In this document: positions 25,301 to 31,913 of the stretch, one piece after another | Layout: each line of letters opens with the position of its first letter | How positions within the stretch are numbered: position 1 is the first letter of the stretch | Origin: a virus | DNA: 35,990 nt | Virus record (IMG/VR): IMGVR_UViG_3300020548_000023 | Location: 1-35,990 of that record | Reading direction: 5' to 3' (one strand) | Position numbers and translations under genes: made by a program | The notes under the pieces: generated by a model | The model's input: only the letters and a program-made list of their open reading frames with translations | What the model was told of the DNA's origin: nothing | Database searches by the model: none

Positions 25301-25855
25301 GAAGATGATACACCAGTTGCTGAAAGACCATGGGTCGAACTTTATAAGCGTTCACCAGGTGATGTAAGATATTCATCAATCGATAATCTTGATGACTTTA
25401 TTGAATACACTTATCTTGTTCCATTATCAACTGTTGATAGATTGACACTTAATAGCACCAAGCTTGGTGCCAACGCCAATCAGACATCTATTATTCCTGG
25501 CAATAGACTTGATGGACTAACATCTGGATTCTATTCTATTGTCAATAGTGTAGAGGGTAGCGGTAACGGCGCCATCTATGTAATGAGCGCATCTGGCTTC
25601 GCTGCTGGCGAGTCCGCTAATGTTGTCAATACAGCAACAGGAAATGTTGTCGGTAACACAGTTATCACAACTCTAGGACGTCCTGCCGCTCTAATCGGTG
25701 GAACATCAAATGTTATTTCTTATACAACAGATAATGGTGTAACTTATCAGTCATATAAGTATTTCGCTATCAAGGTTGGTCTACTAAACGACGGAGAAAA
25801 TACAGCCGTCGTACCAAGAGTTGGAGATTTGAGAGCAATCGCCCTACAGAAATAA
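19349..25855 (+). CDS. Giant DUF4815-type virion structural protein
   Basis: This 2168-residue protein is the largest in the window. The N-terminus (VTPYYDDYDATKGFYRILFKPGYAVQARELTQIQTTLQEQI, then RNIFKDGTIVIPGAFYL) is the DUF4815-type signature of long structural proteins placed after gp8 in many T4-like phages. The rest is strand-rich and modular: VEKGL/NAYGTLSYY segments, an inserted segment at about 1215-1300 (GYKVYRGSGAGKTLVGTYSTYDSARAAANAN), a polyproline hinge at about 1496-1502, and a jelly-roll-like block (GIFLTSVDIFVSR to YVWISRLGQTD). In related proteins this block follows a DPLAQ-type motif, which is absent here. By position after gp8 and before the fibres it probably does the gp9/gp10 work of attaching fibres to the baseplate. 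Function is inferred from context. The start follows AGGGAAAG. Confidence 0.85.
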   Translation: MANTANVTALTTDFNVTPYYDDYDATKGFYRILFKPGYAVQARELTQIQTTLQEQIQRFGRNIFKDGTIVIPGAFYLETNAGLTAGRAARYVKVLDTDATGNTVSMAAWENFIYQGKQAGNTRVELRGSTTNITAQLVQTLDGVQSLQNTKTIYVAYTSASTSNATQKVFQAGETLTANIGNTPYTLVVHNTDPAPTGFGCRFAISAGVLFAKNHFIAFPDSSIIVSRYDANPTARVGFYITEEIVNASADSSLLDPAQEASNFSAPGADRLKLNPELAVVGANDAVDVQNFVSLFTLENGVATSFLANTQYSYINDAMARRTHDNSGDYVINGMEVQIKEHDDTGSNFGRYANGNNSLLYAGVSPGTGYCEGYQVGSLATVDLSVEKGLTTSNVNAQLVGFTPGSYVTVDEFVGGWELNKGNSIDLYNTAQNRISEKKWSIASQTGSKIGSATLLSYEYVTGTPGYDARYNVYLSDIKMLGSNVFSNVRSFYAAASGVNPAPGADAVLDVANNAILQRIPESPLLFYTGSDYTKTVRSVSDVSSTDTNYQYSKTDGVASSVQVSSNGIFTLTLSPGVETFIPGTYSGSSASNYYLTFNQTTAGANVIAISMTGLTSSNTGRTLVGLGTRFTRLNVGDKIQISGNTNIYYVTGISGDTSLTVDANLPAALTGNTLSKVYRSGDMINMAGVGNDDGRQRIVTATSTSLQFNLRESFPATFYVTATYPIARSTALEIKKTLRTRRYVKIRPETNTAGLRGPFDLGFSDVYRIRSIRSQAGSYPASNTAGSNVVSSFVFNNGQKDTLYDHATIKPKVTLANNTYLLVELDYFSPDFTVGSGYFSIDSYPIQDNDALFNPEQNIRTENVPVYKSPTTGKTFDLRNHLDFRPVKVNSSADATTPAAATANPTASTTYQASGGGLKFPVPSSVVTFDYYYYLGRTDLIVVNKDNKFQVIKGVPGLNPKTPELLPGTMALASLTVVPYPSLSPAYAIALGREDLACSSRRLSNIRFTMRDIGVLKERIVNLEYYTSLSVLERAATQMKILDENGLDRFKNGIFTDNFRDSSLSATYDPEQRITFDPEEKSIRSLYKMETIAYDYQGGTNVKLNNPVITLNYTEVLHYAQERVTTDINVERQSWLFLGNVNLYPDQDIWIDTTIMPDEQLSNKSTSIVVYGTQGANVRYSTEQYGMEVVVLSSNNEVRQANTNFGTFKANATVGVVDTLVNTTWNAWKRWVTGYKVYRGSGAGKTLVGTYSTYDSARAAANANNPIGGSGVTIETVYNNQRTGTQYWETNSADVVESGYKIVDIQSYPYIRQQMITVRCTGMKPFTQMWPYFDSVPMANNARPVTANQFGWIIANQPGLPSNTVIDLTRGTSSANNITTPAFPSNLENWIPLGSTLVTDKDGVLTFQMQIPRGQFRVGQRPVLVIDSRTPVDPNAVRNRTEVPADISTGGQALFTASGTAVSKQRSILSTKTVSYHTEAIRQDTSSSEWESIAAPPPPPPASHSCTAYSFLARAPKGEEGIFLTSVDIFVSRIGRQGFWCEIREMDAGQQITRNTVPYSEVFFNNPATVPISPNGRTNPCKVVFPAPVFLYNDTQYAFIIHPLNANPDVYVWISRLGQTDINGLGPVVDRRGTGTFYQTNNNTNWDIIPDVDLAVKFYRADFVKDVDGIAYLGNRSMDKLFVKNESINFIDNYGEPFISGDKLTLSGANGSIAVGDIINGRTSFQNSTVVSVAGGLIHCSNTGYFDGEVINVLHAANSLYKGVSATISDKYNAYGTLSYYVDGPDTSLVHLTGSGGGFVNGDYVIAATDWSKRGRLERVESISNFRYSTMSFEPSFLSFELTDINFKVRPTNVDGTFGSFIDVDPSETYYFKTEQGLFSKSLEISQLSNQRSMNVQVNMRTASNSVSPVIDVSRTHCVLIDNIINNDTAGETLPTHGLLLNKYISKVVTLAEGQDAEDMQVMLTAYRPPGTDVKVWLKVLNAEDDTPVAERPWVELYKRSPGDVRYSSIDNLDDFIEYTYLVPLSTVDRLTLNSTKLGANANQTSIIPGNRLDGLTSGFYSIVNSVEGSGNGAIYVMSASGFAAGESANVVNTATGNVVGNTVITTLGRPAALIGGTSNVISYTTDNGVTYQSYKYFAIKVGLLNDGENTAVVPRVGDLRAIALQK

Positions 25856-25864
25856 GGAGTGAAT

Positions 25865-26641
25865 ATGACTTTTAGTTTTGATGCTAGTGAACTCGGTATT
25901 ACAGAAGTAAAGATTGTTGATTTTGGAGATGGGCAGAAAGTACCTGCCCATCAACATCAAAAAGGCGGTGGATGGGTAGCAGAAACCGCACATGTTGATG
26001 AAGATTGTTACGTAGGTCCATATGCTATTGTTTATGGCGAGGCCAAAGTAACTGGCAATGCTATCATAAACGACCATGCCAAAGTTTATGGAAATGCTAG
26101 GGTGTATGGAAATGCCAGAGTTTACGGTGATGCCCAGGTATTTGACACGGCTCAAGTCTATAATAATGCCAGAGTTTCTGGTCATGCCAAGATATACGAG
26201 GACTGCCGTGTTATGGATAACGCTCTTGTATATGATCACGCCGAAGTCTTTGGTAGAGCCATTGTAAGAAACAATGCCGAGGTTCTCAATACTGCCAAAG
26301 TTTATGGTGTTGCGGACATCTATGACTCGCTAAAGATTTATGACGACACAGTGGTTACTAGAAAGCCTAAAGCGTGCTATGGTTTTGACTATAATGTGAC
26401 AGTCACCGATCATCATGTATGTCTTGGGTGCGTAGTTATACCTCCTAAGTTTATTGATACCGCCGGTAAGAAGGTCATGAGAACCCTAAACTATGATCCA
26501 GACATTATTGCCAAGTGGTTAGAGGCTATCAAGTTTGTTTGCGAGTTACATGGTTGCGTAGATAGACCAGAAGACGTAGAGAAATTTGACGAAAGAAAAG
26601 TCATTACCGATCTATTGAATGCCAGAGTCGGACTAAGATGA
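25865..26641 (+). CDS. Parallel beta-helix (hexapeptide-type repeat) protein
   Basis: This 258-residue protein starts at ATG 25865, chosen because AAGGAG lies five bases upstream; GTG at 25859 overlaps that ribosome site. Residues about 38-160 are a run of roughly 16 six-residue turns of the V-Y-G-N-A type (KVYGNARVYGNARVYGDAQV, and onwards), which should fold as a left-handed parallel beta-helix like YdcK-type proteins and acyltransferases. The C-terminal 90 residues are different: a Cys/His-containing segment (KACYGFDYNVTVTDHHVCLGCVVI) followed by a helical tail (KWLEAIKFVCELHGCVDRPEDVEKF). I see no clear acetyltransferase active-site loop. It lies between the giant structural protein and the fibres and overlaps the next gene (ATGA). 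It could be a virion surface component or a modifying enzyme; undecided. Confidence 0.75.
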   Translation: MTFSFDASELGITEVKIVDFGDGQKVPAHQHQKGGGWVAETAHVDEDCYVGPYAIVYGEAKVTGNAIINDHAKVYGNARVYGNARVYGDAQVFDTAQVYNNARVSGHAKIYEDCRVMDNALVYDHAEVFGRAIVRNNAEVLNTAKVYGVADIYDSLKIYDDTVVTRKPKACYGFDYNVTVTDHHVCLGCVVIPPKFIDTAGKKVMRTLNYDPDIIAKWLEAIKFVCELHGCVDRPEDVEKFDERKVITDLLNARVGLR

Positions 26642-26841
26642 GTAGAGAAGCCAAAACAGATATTCCAGGCATTTACAGAAGCCCCGAGGGATTTCTTATA
26701 AATAAAGATAGTAACGCTCTTGCTGCATATAAAGCAAGAAAGAATAGAGATAAAGAAATCGATAATATGAAGGAAGAAGTATCTTCACTGAAAAACGACT
26801 TACAAGAAATCAAAGAAATGCTAAAGAAGGTTTTAGAGTAA
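26638..26841 (+). CDS. Small coiled-coil phage protein
   Basis: This 67-residue protein has an N-terminal DIPGIYRSPEGFLINKDSNALAAYKARKNRD segment followed by an amphipathic helix (MKEEVSSLKNDLQEIKEMLKKVL) with a clear heptad pattern. Similar small proteins with a G-x-Y-...-INKD..AL.AYK.RK motif occur among structural genes of T4-like phages, without known function to my knowledge. It overlaps the beta-helix gene by four bases and ends one base before the long fibre gene. A TATAAATA box occurs within its coding sequence. A chaperone or oligomerisation role for the fibre is possible but unproven. Confidence 0.75.
   Translation: MSREAKTDIPGIYRSPEGFLINKDSNALAAYKARKNRDKEIDNMKEEVSSLKNDLQEIKEMLKKVLE
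26697..26704 (+). promoter_or_regulatory. TATAAATA box inside the 67-residue gene
   Basis: An exact T4-type late box lies within coding sequence, about 140 bases before the long-fibre start. It could give the fibre gene its own late transcript, but an internal match in AT-rich DNA may be chance. Confidence 0.35.
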
Positions 26842-26842
26842 C

Positions 26843-29800
26843 ATGGGATTAGCAAACGTAAACCTTACTGATACATTTGATCAGTGGAGAACAAAAACCA
26901 ATCAGATAATTCTCTATGCGAATGAGCAGCACGCCAAGATGAACTTGGTGTTTCAGACAACCAATGCCGTTTTCGTCCAGTCTAATACAGATAACGTTAG
27001 ATTATCTGCGGCATATGTAGTGTTAAATTCTGCTTTCACACAAGCAAATACAGATAACGTTAGACTTACCAGAGCGTTTAATGTATTAAATGCGGCCTAT
27101 ACATCTGCCAATTCTAACTATGAAGTGACCAATTCCGTATTCGAGCAGGCCAATACTGATAATGTCAGATTGTCCGCTGCCTATGTTGTATTAAACTCCG
27201 CTTTCACTCAAGCAAACACAGACAACGTTAGACTTACCAGAGCATTTACGGTATTGAATGCAGCTTATACTAGTGCCAATGCCAACTACGTCGTAACAAA
27301 TTCAGTTTTCGCACAGGCTAATACGGACAATGTCAGACTGACAGGCGCATTCACTGTATTAAATGCTGCTTATACTTCCGCTAATGCCAACTATGTCGTA
27401 ACAAATTCTGCATTTGCAGTTGTTAATTCTGCATTCACACAAGCAAATACTGATAATGTTAGACTGACAGGAGCTTTTAATACAGTAAATGCTGCATTCA
27501 CTCAATCTAATACAGACAATGTAAGATTGTCAGCCGCATATGTTGTAGTTAACTCTGCTTTTGGTGTTACTAACTCTGCTTTTGGAAGAACAAATACGGT
27601 CTATAACTTTGCAAATACTATCTTTGGTTTTGCCAACGGTGTAAACGCTAATCTCACTTCTGGTTATGCAGTAGCTAATGCTGGATATGATCAAGCAAAC
27701 ACGGCCCGTGATCGTGCGAACGATGCTGTAGGATTAGCACTACAGCTAGGTGCTAATGCTGCTAATATTATTATAGAAAATCAAGTATCGTTTAACACAG
27801 CAAACGGAGCTTTTCTTGCTGCCAATCAAGCATTTGGTAAAGCAAATGGTGCCTTCGGTGTTGTAAATACGTCTTTCGGTGTCACTAACACAGTATTTGC
27901 GTTAACTAATTCTGCCTTCACTTTTGCTAATGGTGTTTCGGTTAATACAGCAGCAGTTTTCGCATTAGCAAACGGAACAGCAACAAATTCTGCCGCAGCT
28001 TTTGGTTTCGCTAACGGCGTTTCTATCAATACCACTGCCGCTTTCGCTAGAGCAAATGCGGCTCTTCCTAATACATCTGGAGCTGTCTTTGCCGGCAATA
28101 TGACTATCACAGGCAATGTTGGTCTAGGTACCGCTGCTGGTTCACTTAAACTTGACATCGACGGCGATATGAGAACCACTGGTAACATTATACTTGGTAA
28201 CGCATCTTCTGATTATATTCAATACTTTGGTGGGCAAATTATCACAGCGAACAATATTCGCATTGGTAATACAACAAATGTTTTATTCATCGATCAACTG
28301 AATACAAGACTAGGTGTAGGAACCATCACACCATCCACCACACTAGATGTTTCTGGTTCAGCAAGCATTTCTACAGGATTGACAGTTGCTGGAATGACTT
28401 TTGCAGGCGTCGCCACAAATGCTGCATCGGGATTTGGCGCAGCTAATCAGGCAGGCGTAGTTGCTAATAACGTCAATACATTTGTTCAGTCCTGGACCGA
28501 TAGTAGATTTGTTAAATTGTCTTCTGCGTCACAGCAATCAATTGGTAGTGATCTTTCCATCACAGGTAATCTAACTGTATTGGGAACCACAACATATGTC
28601 AATACAAATACACTAGCTGTAGGCGATAATATTGTTACATTAAATGCTGATTTACCAATCGCAACTGCACCAACACAAGATGCAGGTATCGAAATCAATC
28701 GTGGTTCATCTGCTAATGTTGCTGTTCTCTGGAATGAAACGAGTGATAGTTGGACATTTACTAATGATGGCACAAATTATAGACGAATCGCTTCAAATGC
28801 AGATATTGAATCTGTAACACAAAACACTACGGCGGCTTTTGCCAAGGCCAATGGCGTTTCGGCCGGTGCTAATGGATATGCTATTCTGGTTGGTGCAGCA
28901 TCTAATACGTGGGCAAATAGTATTGTATCAAATATCGGTGCTTCTTCAAACAACTATGCTGGAGCAATGGCAAATGCTTCTAATACATTTGCCAGAACAA
29001 TCGTTGACGCTAATCTAATTGTTGCTAGAGCATACACCAATACATCAACAACGGCTGCCAATAACTATGCCACATCTTTTGCTGTTTCTGTGGGCAATGC
29101 AGGCAACGCTTATGCTCAGGTTGTAGGAACTTCTGCTAATAATTATGCAGCCGCTACATATCCTACCAAGTCTGGTGTTGGCGCCACTGGTACGTGGGGT
29201 ATAAGTATTTCAGGTTCTGCATCTTCAGCATCTTCAGCAACTTTAGCGGCTAAGGCGTCCACACTTGCTCAGGGTGGTGGTAACGGAACCGCTATGACCT
29301 TTAATTGGTCATTGCAGGCAGGTCAGCCTAGCTGGTTATGGGGATCTAATGATGGTGTATCTCATCAAGTATATAATCCTTCCAACTTTAGCGTGTCATA
29401 TGCTGCATCTGCGGGAAGCGCATCATCGGCTGGTTCGGTTACTAACGGTGTATACACTGTTGGAGATCAGTCGATTGCTGGAATAAAGACTTTCACAGAT
29501 AGTCTAAGACATATAGTTTCTTCTGGTTGGACAGGATTCTATCTAGGTGGTCAATATAATAGCTATCTATGGTTACATATGGGCGGCGAGTCTGGTACCA
29601 ACGAACTAAGATTTGGTCGTGTTAATAGATCAACTTTAGCTTGGGAAGCTAATCCATTCATTTTCGAGATATCTGGCGGAACATTTACTGCTGCAGGAAA
29701 CATTGTAGCATATTCTTCTGACGAAAGACTAAAAACAAATCTTCGTCCAGTTTCGGAAACTCCTTTGGCAGACTTGTTGTCTCTAAGAGGCGTAAGATTC

Positions 29801-30037
29801 GATTGGAGAGAAGACACGACACAACCAATGCGTGGCACTGATGTCGGACTATTAGCACAAGATGTCGAAAAGGTACTACCAGAAGCAGTAGCCGCCGCTC
29901 CATTTGACAAAGATTACAAGACAATTAAGATGAATCAACAGTTGATTGCGCTACTAGTGGAATCCGTGAGAGAGCTAAAACAAGAAGTTGATAGCTTAAA
30001 ACAAGAAGTTGATTATCTAAAGTCAAAAGGAAACTAA
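26843..30037 (+). CDS. Tail fibre with N-terminal repeat stalk and C-terminal S74-type chaperone
   Basis: This 1064-residue protein begins with a short anchor (TDTFDQWRTKTNQIILYANEQHAKMN). Residues about 35-420 are a stalk of degenerate repeats with Asn/Ala/Phe/Tyr in register (NSAFTQANTDNVRL, NAAYTSANANYVVTN). A middle block (NLTVLGTTTYVNTNTLAVGDNIVTLNADLP) is common in phage fibres. The C-terminus from Ser959 (SDERLKTNLRPV, GVRFDWR, VGLLAQDVEKVLPEAV, YKTIKMNQQLIALLVESVRELKQEV) is an intramolecular chaperone of the peptidase S74/endosialidase type. Ser959 and Lys964 have the Ser-x4-Lys spacing of the self-cleaving dyad, and the chain ends in a LKQEVD coiled coil. It probably folds as a trimer and is trimmed after assembly. 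It is followed after three bases by the glycine-rich adhesin gene. Confidence 0.92.
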   Translation: MGLANVNLTDTFDQWRTKTNQIILYANEQHAKMNLVFQTTNAVFVQSNTDNVRLSAAYVVLNSAFTQANTDNVRLTRAFNVLNAAYTSANSNYEVTNSVFEQANTDNVRLSAAYVVLNSAFTQANTDNVRLTRAFTVLNAAYTSANANYVVTNSVFAQANTDNVRLTGAFTVLNAAYTSANANYVVTNSAFAVVNSAFTQANTDNVRLTGAFNTVNAAFTQSNTDNVRLSAAYVVVNSAFGVTNSAFGRTNTVYNFANTIFGFANGVNANLTSGYAVANAGYDQANTARDRANDAVGLALQLGANAANIIIENQVSFNTANGAFLAANQAFGKANGAFGVVNTSFGVTNTVFALTNSAFTFANGVSVNTAAVFALANGTATNSAAAFGFANGVSINTTAAFARANAALPNTSGAVFAGNMTITGNVGLGTAAGSLKLDIDGDMRTTGNIILGNASSDYIQYFGGQIITANNIRIGNTTNVLFIDQLNTRLGVGTITPSTTLDVSGSASISTGLTVAGMTFAGVATNAASGFGAANQAGVVANNVNTFVQSWTDSRFVKLSSASQQSIGSDLSITGNLTVLGTTTYVNTNTLAVGDNIVTLNADLPIATAPTQDAGIEINRGSSANVAVLWNETSDSWTFTNDGTNYRRIASNADIESVTQNTTAAFAKANGVSAGANGYAILVGAASNTWANSIVSNIGASSNNYAGAMANASNTFARTIVDANLIVARAYTNTSTTAANNYATSFAVSVGNAGNAYAQVVGTSANNYAAATYPTKSGVGATGTWGISISGSASSASSATLAAKASTLAQGGGNGTAMTFNWSLQAGQPSWLWGSNDGVSHQVYNPSNFSVSYAASAGSASSAGSVTNGVYTVGDQSIAGIKTFTDSLRHIVSSGWTGFYLGGQYNSYLWLHMGGESGTNELRFGRVNRSTLAWEANPFIFEISGGTFTAAGNIVAYSSDERLKTNLRPVSETPLADLLSLRGVRFDWREDTTQPMRGTDVGLLAQDVEKVLPEAVAAAPFDKDYKTIKMNQQLIALLVESVRELKQEVDSLKQEVDYLKSKGN
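26960..27620 (+). repeat. Coding repeat array of the first fibre
   Basis: At least seven in-frame copies of an AN(T/S)DNVRL-containing unit, alternating with NAAYTSANANYVVTN units. Protein sequence is conserved between copies while third codon positions vary freely, so this is a protein repeat and not a DNA-level array. Confidence 0.85.
28968..29046 (+). repeat. 79-base cassette shared with the third fibre gene, copy A
   Basis: This segment encodes ANASNTFARTIVDANLIVARAYTNT-type sequence and matches 35131-35209 at 78 of 79 bases by eye; the only difference is gac/gat. A more diverged copy lies at 35791-35869. Confidence 0.85.
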
Positions 30038-30040
30038 TAA

Positions 30041-30733
30041 ATGCCAACTCCGAGTTCTGGTGCGATTTCATTTTCTGATATTGCTTGGATTGTTTATAAC
30101 AACTATTCTACACAAGTGTCTCTAAATGATAGCGATGTTAGAGCATTGCTAGGTATTTCATCTGGCACGATTGGCATGAATAGTGCATATAGCAAGCCCA
30201 CTGCTGGTAATACGGGTGGATCATACTACGCACCAGGAAGTTATAGCTGGGCAGTTGTTCCTTATAAGACACTATACGCACAAGTCGCCGGAGGCGGTGG
30301 TGGCGGTGGAGGTGGCTGTGGTGGTCAGTTTTTCACTTATGGTTGCGTCAACTTCTGTGCTAGTAGTGCTGGAACTGCTGGCGCCCAAACAAGTTTCAAC
30401 GGCGTAGTCTCGAATGGTGGAGGCGGCGGTGCCAACTGCGGTGGTGCTGCGGGCGCTAATGGTGGTAATAACCAAAATGGCAATACAGGCGGCGGAGGAT
30501 CATCTGGTGCGGGCGGAATTCCTGGCGGTGTTAACTGCTCTGTCAGTAATGGTGCCGCTGGAGGTAGAGGCGGTTTCGTCGAGATTTCCTGGACAAAAGC
30601 GGTAAACGGTCCTGCATATGGTGCCACACTTAACTTTAGCGTCGGAGGCGGCGGCGTGGGCATAGCTGATGGATGTAGAGCAGCGCCGGGCGGTGCTGGT
30701 GGTTCTGGTTGGGTTTATATTGCTTGGAGTTAA
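30041..30733 (+). CDS. Glycine-rich adhesin (receptor-binding candidate)
   Basis: This 230-residue protein has an N-terminal domain (ISFSDIAWIVYNNY, VSLNDSDVRALLGISSGTIGMNSAY) of a type common at the start of phage fibre tips, where S-L-x-D-x-x-V-R and G-x-I-x-M/S motifs recur. Its C-terminal two-thirds is polyglycine-rich (runs of five to eight Gly), ending in GGAGGSGWVYIAWS. This resembles the glycine-rich adhesins (gp38 of T2-like phages) and other Gly-rich fibre tips that contact the receptor through loops between polyglycine helices. At least seven cysteines lie in the loops (GGCGG, YGCVNFC, NCGG, NCSV, DGCR), unusual for an adhesin assembled in the cytoplasm. It sits directly behind the S74 fibre and probably attaches to its tip. 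Confidence 0.75.
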   Translation: MPTPSSGAISFSDIAWIVYNNYSTQVSLNDSDVRALLGISSGTIGMNSAYSKPTAGNTGGSYYAPGSYSWAVVPYKTLYAQVAGGGGGGGGGCGGQFFTYGCVNFCASSAGTAGAQTSFNGVVSNGGGGGANCGGAAGANGGNNQNGNTGGGGSSGAGGIPGGVNCSVSNGAAGGRGGFVEISWTKAVNGPAYGATLNFSVGGGGVGIADGCRAAPGGAGGSGWVYIAWS

Positions 30734-30737
30734 TTCG

Positions 30738-31334
30738 ATGAATCTAATAATAAAAATAGAAGACGGTAAACCCGTAGATCATCCTCTACATGAGGACAAT
30801 ATGAAGTTCTTTTTTCCTGATTTGGATGTCAATAATCCGCCAGAAGGATATGCCAGATTTGTTAGAAAACTTCCACCAGAACTCGATCCTATGCATAGAG
30901 TTGATTATGTAACTTACGAGTTGGACGAAGAACTATCACAAGAATATGGCACTCCTGTGTGGACAGACTTTTTTCATATCAGAGAAGTTACAGACGAAGA
31001 ACTCATTCAGGAAGCACAAGAAACAACTAGACTTATGAATGAGAAAATGGCGGCAGATGTCAATGCACCAGTTCCTCCACCGGATGATGGCAAACTATAT
31101 GTGTGGTCTAGCGTCACTAACAGTTGGATAGAAAAACCGGAAGACTTTGATGAATTAGTCAAAGAAATGGCAAGCAAGATGTTAGAGCTAGGAATTGTTG
31201 GTATGACTCCTGAACAAATTCAGAATCTTGATCCAGAAAGAAAACAGGCGGTTCAAGAGATAATTGATCAGCTAAACGCCGCATTCAATACCACAGTTAT
31301 CAACGAAAGTATATTCCAATGGCCGAATACGTAG
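30738..31334 (+). CDS. Probable tail-fibre assembly protein
   Basis: This 198-residue protein starts at ATG 30738 with TTGGAG eight bases upstream; an earlier in-frame ATG at 30669 lies inside the adhesin gene. The N-terminus (MNLIIKIEDGKPVDHPLHEDNMKFFFPDLDVNNPPEGYARFVR) has a form found in fibre-assembly-type proteins of T4-like phages: I-I-K-x-G-x-P-x-x-H-P followed by F-P-x-x-x-x-x-N-P-P-E-G. The middle has APVPPPDDGKLYVWSSVTNSWIE, comparable to the PPP..G..Y.WD....W pattern of assembly chaperones. The C-terminus is helical and acidic. It is placed right after the adhesin and before small fibre-associated genes, as expected for a chaperone. It overlaps the next gene by 16 bases. The role is inferred. 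Confidence 0.7.
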   Translation: MNLIIKIEDGKPVDHPLHEDNMKFFFPDLDVNNPPEGYARFVRKLPPELDPMHRVDYVTYELDEELSQEYGTPVWTDFFHIREVTDEELIQEAQETTRLMNEKMAADVNAPVPPPDDGKLYVWSSVTNSWIEKPEDFDELVKEMASKMLELGIVGMTPEQIQNLDPERKQAVQEIIDQLNAAFNTTVINESIFQWPNT

Positions 31335-31663
31335 AATTTCAGATAGATCAAGGAACAGACTTTAGCACATACATCAATTTAAATGATGATGACACAAACT
31401 TGGCTCAAAATGTTTCTGGATATGTTGTGTCGGGTAAATTAAGACGGTCTCTAGTATCAGCTAATGCTGCTGAAACATTTAACTGTCAGATTACAGATCC
31501 TGCCAATGGAGAAATTATGATTTCACTGGCGGCCGCTAATACTGCAAATCTAAGACCAGGAAGCTACTTTTATGATATTCGAGTTGTTGATACTGAATCA
31601 AATAATGCAACGTCTAGACTGATCGAAGGAATAATCATCGTCTCTCCTGCAATAACGAAGTAA
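31319..31663 (+). CDS. Small beta-sandwich virion protein
   Basis: A 114-residue protein: VEFQIDQGTDFSTYINLNDDD, GYVVSGKLRRSL, NGEIMISLAAANTANLRPGSYFYDIRVVDTE, RLIEGIIIVSPAITK. The order of a QG-D-F strand, a polar loop, an I-x-I-S-L strand, the L-x-P-G-x-Y-x-Y-D-I hairpin and a final EG..xVxP strand is the pattern of a small Ig-like or BppU-like domain common in fibre and baseplate operons of T4-like phages. It has no cysteines. The start overlaps the end of the preceding gene by 16 bases, so translation is probably coupled. An exact role is unknown. Confidence 0.75.
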   Translation: MAEYVEFQIDQGTDFSTYINLNDDDTNLAQNVSGYVVSGKLRRSLVSANAAETFNCQITDPANGEIMISLAAANTANLRPGSYFYDIRVVDTESNNATSRLIEGIIIVSPAITK

Positions 31664-31667
31664 CGAC

Positions 31668-31910
31668 ATGGGAACAAGAATAACAATCAAACCAAGAAAA
31701 CAGAATGTCAATGTCACTGCTCCCGCTAAAAATCGCATTGCGATAAATACTGGAGGAGCTGTTGGTGGAGGACCCATCATCGACACTATTCAAGAGTTGA
31801 GAGATGTAGACGCTTCCGATGTAGATAACAATGAGACGCTAGTTTATGATGAGGTAAGTGGTAAATTTATTGTAAGAGAAATACCCATCATAAACGGAGG
31901 AGAATTTTAA
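31668..31910 (+). CDS. Small fibre-operon protein with DVD/lVYDevsGKF motif
   Basis: An 80-residue protein. The N-terminus is basic (GTRITIKPRKQNVNV) with an Ala/Gly-rich middle. The C-terminal half reads IDTIQELRDVDASDVDNNETLVYDEVSGKFIVREI and ends INGGEF. The LRDVD-x-(S/T)-x-x-x-D-N-x-x-L-V-Y-(D/N) pattern recurs in phage fibre proteins as a short strand-turn module. The GG-x-F end resembles the DGGNF end of the following fibre. It could be a separate anchor or connector for that fibre. GGAGG near its 3' end probably serves as ribosome site for the next gene. Confidence 0.7.
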   Translation: MGTRITIKPRKQNVNVTAPAKNRIAINTGGAVGGGPIIDTIQELRDVDASDVDNNETLVYDEVSGKFIVREIPIINGGEF

Positions 31911-31913
31911 GAA

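Noticed and set aside
25844-26239. Antisense open frame of 131 codons opposite the beta-helix gene
   Set aside because: It follows from the six-residue repeat periodicity of the sense gene. The sense frame has a good ribosome site and a meaningful protein.
27826-28188. Antisense open frame of 120 codons within the fibre gene
   Set aside because: It comes from the periodic Asn/Ala-rich coding repeats, whose reverse strand lacks stops. No ribosome site is seen and its composition mirrors the sense repeats.
30669-30737. Earlier in-frame ATG for the fibre-assembly protein
   Set aside because: It lies in the adhesin coding sequence. ATG 30738 has a good ribosome site and gives the expected MNLIIKIEDG start.
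31742-31749. GATAAATA as a late promoter
   Set aside because: It lies deep inside a coding sequence with a mismatch, and the following gene already has a normal operon position.
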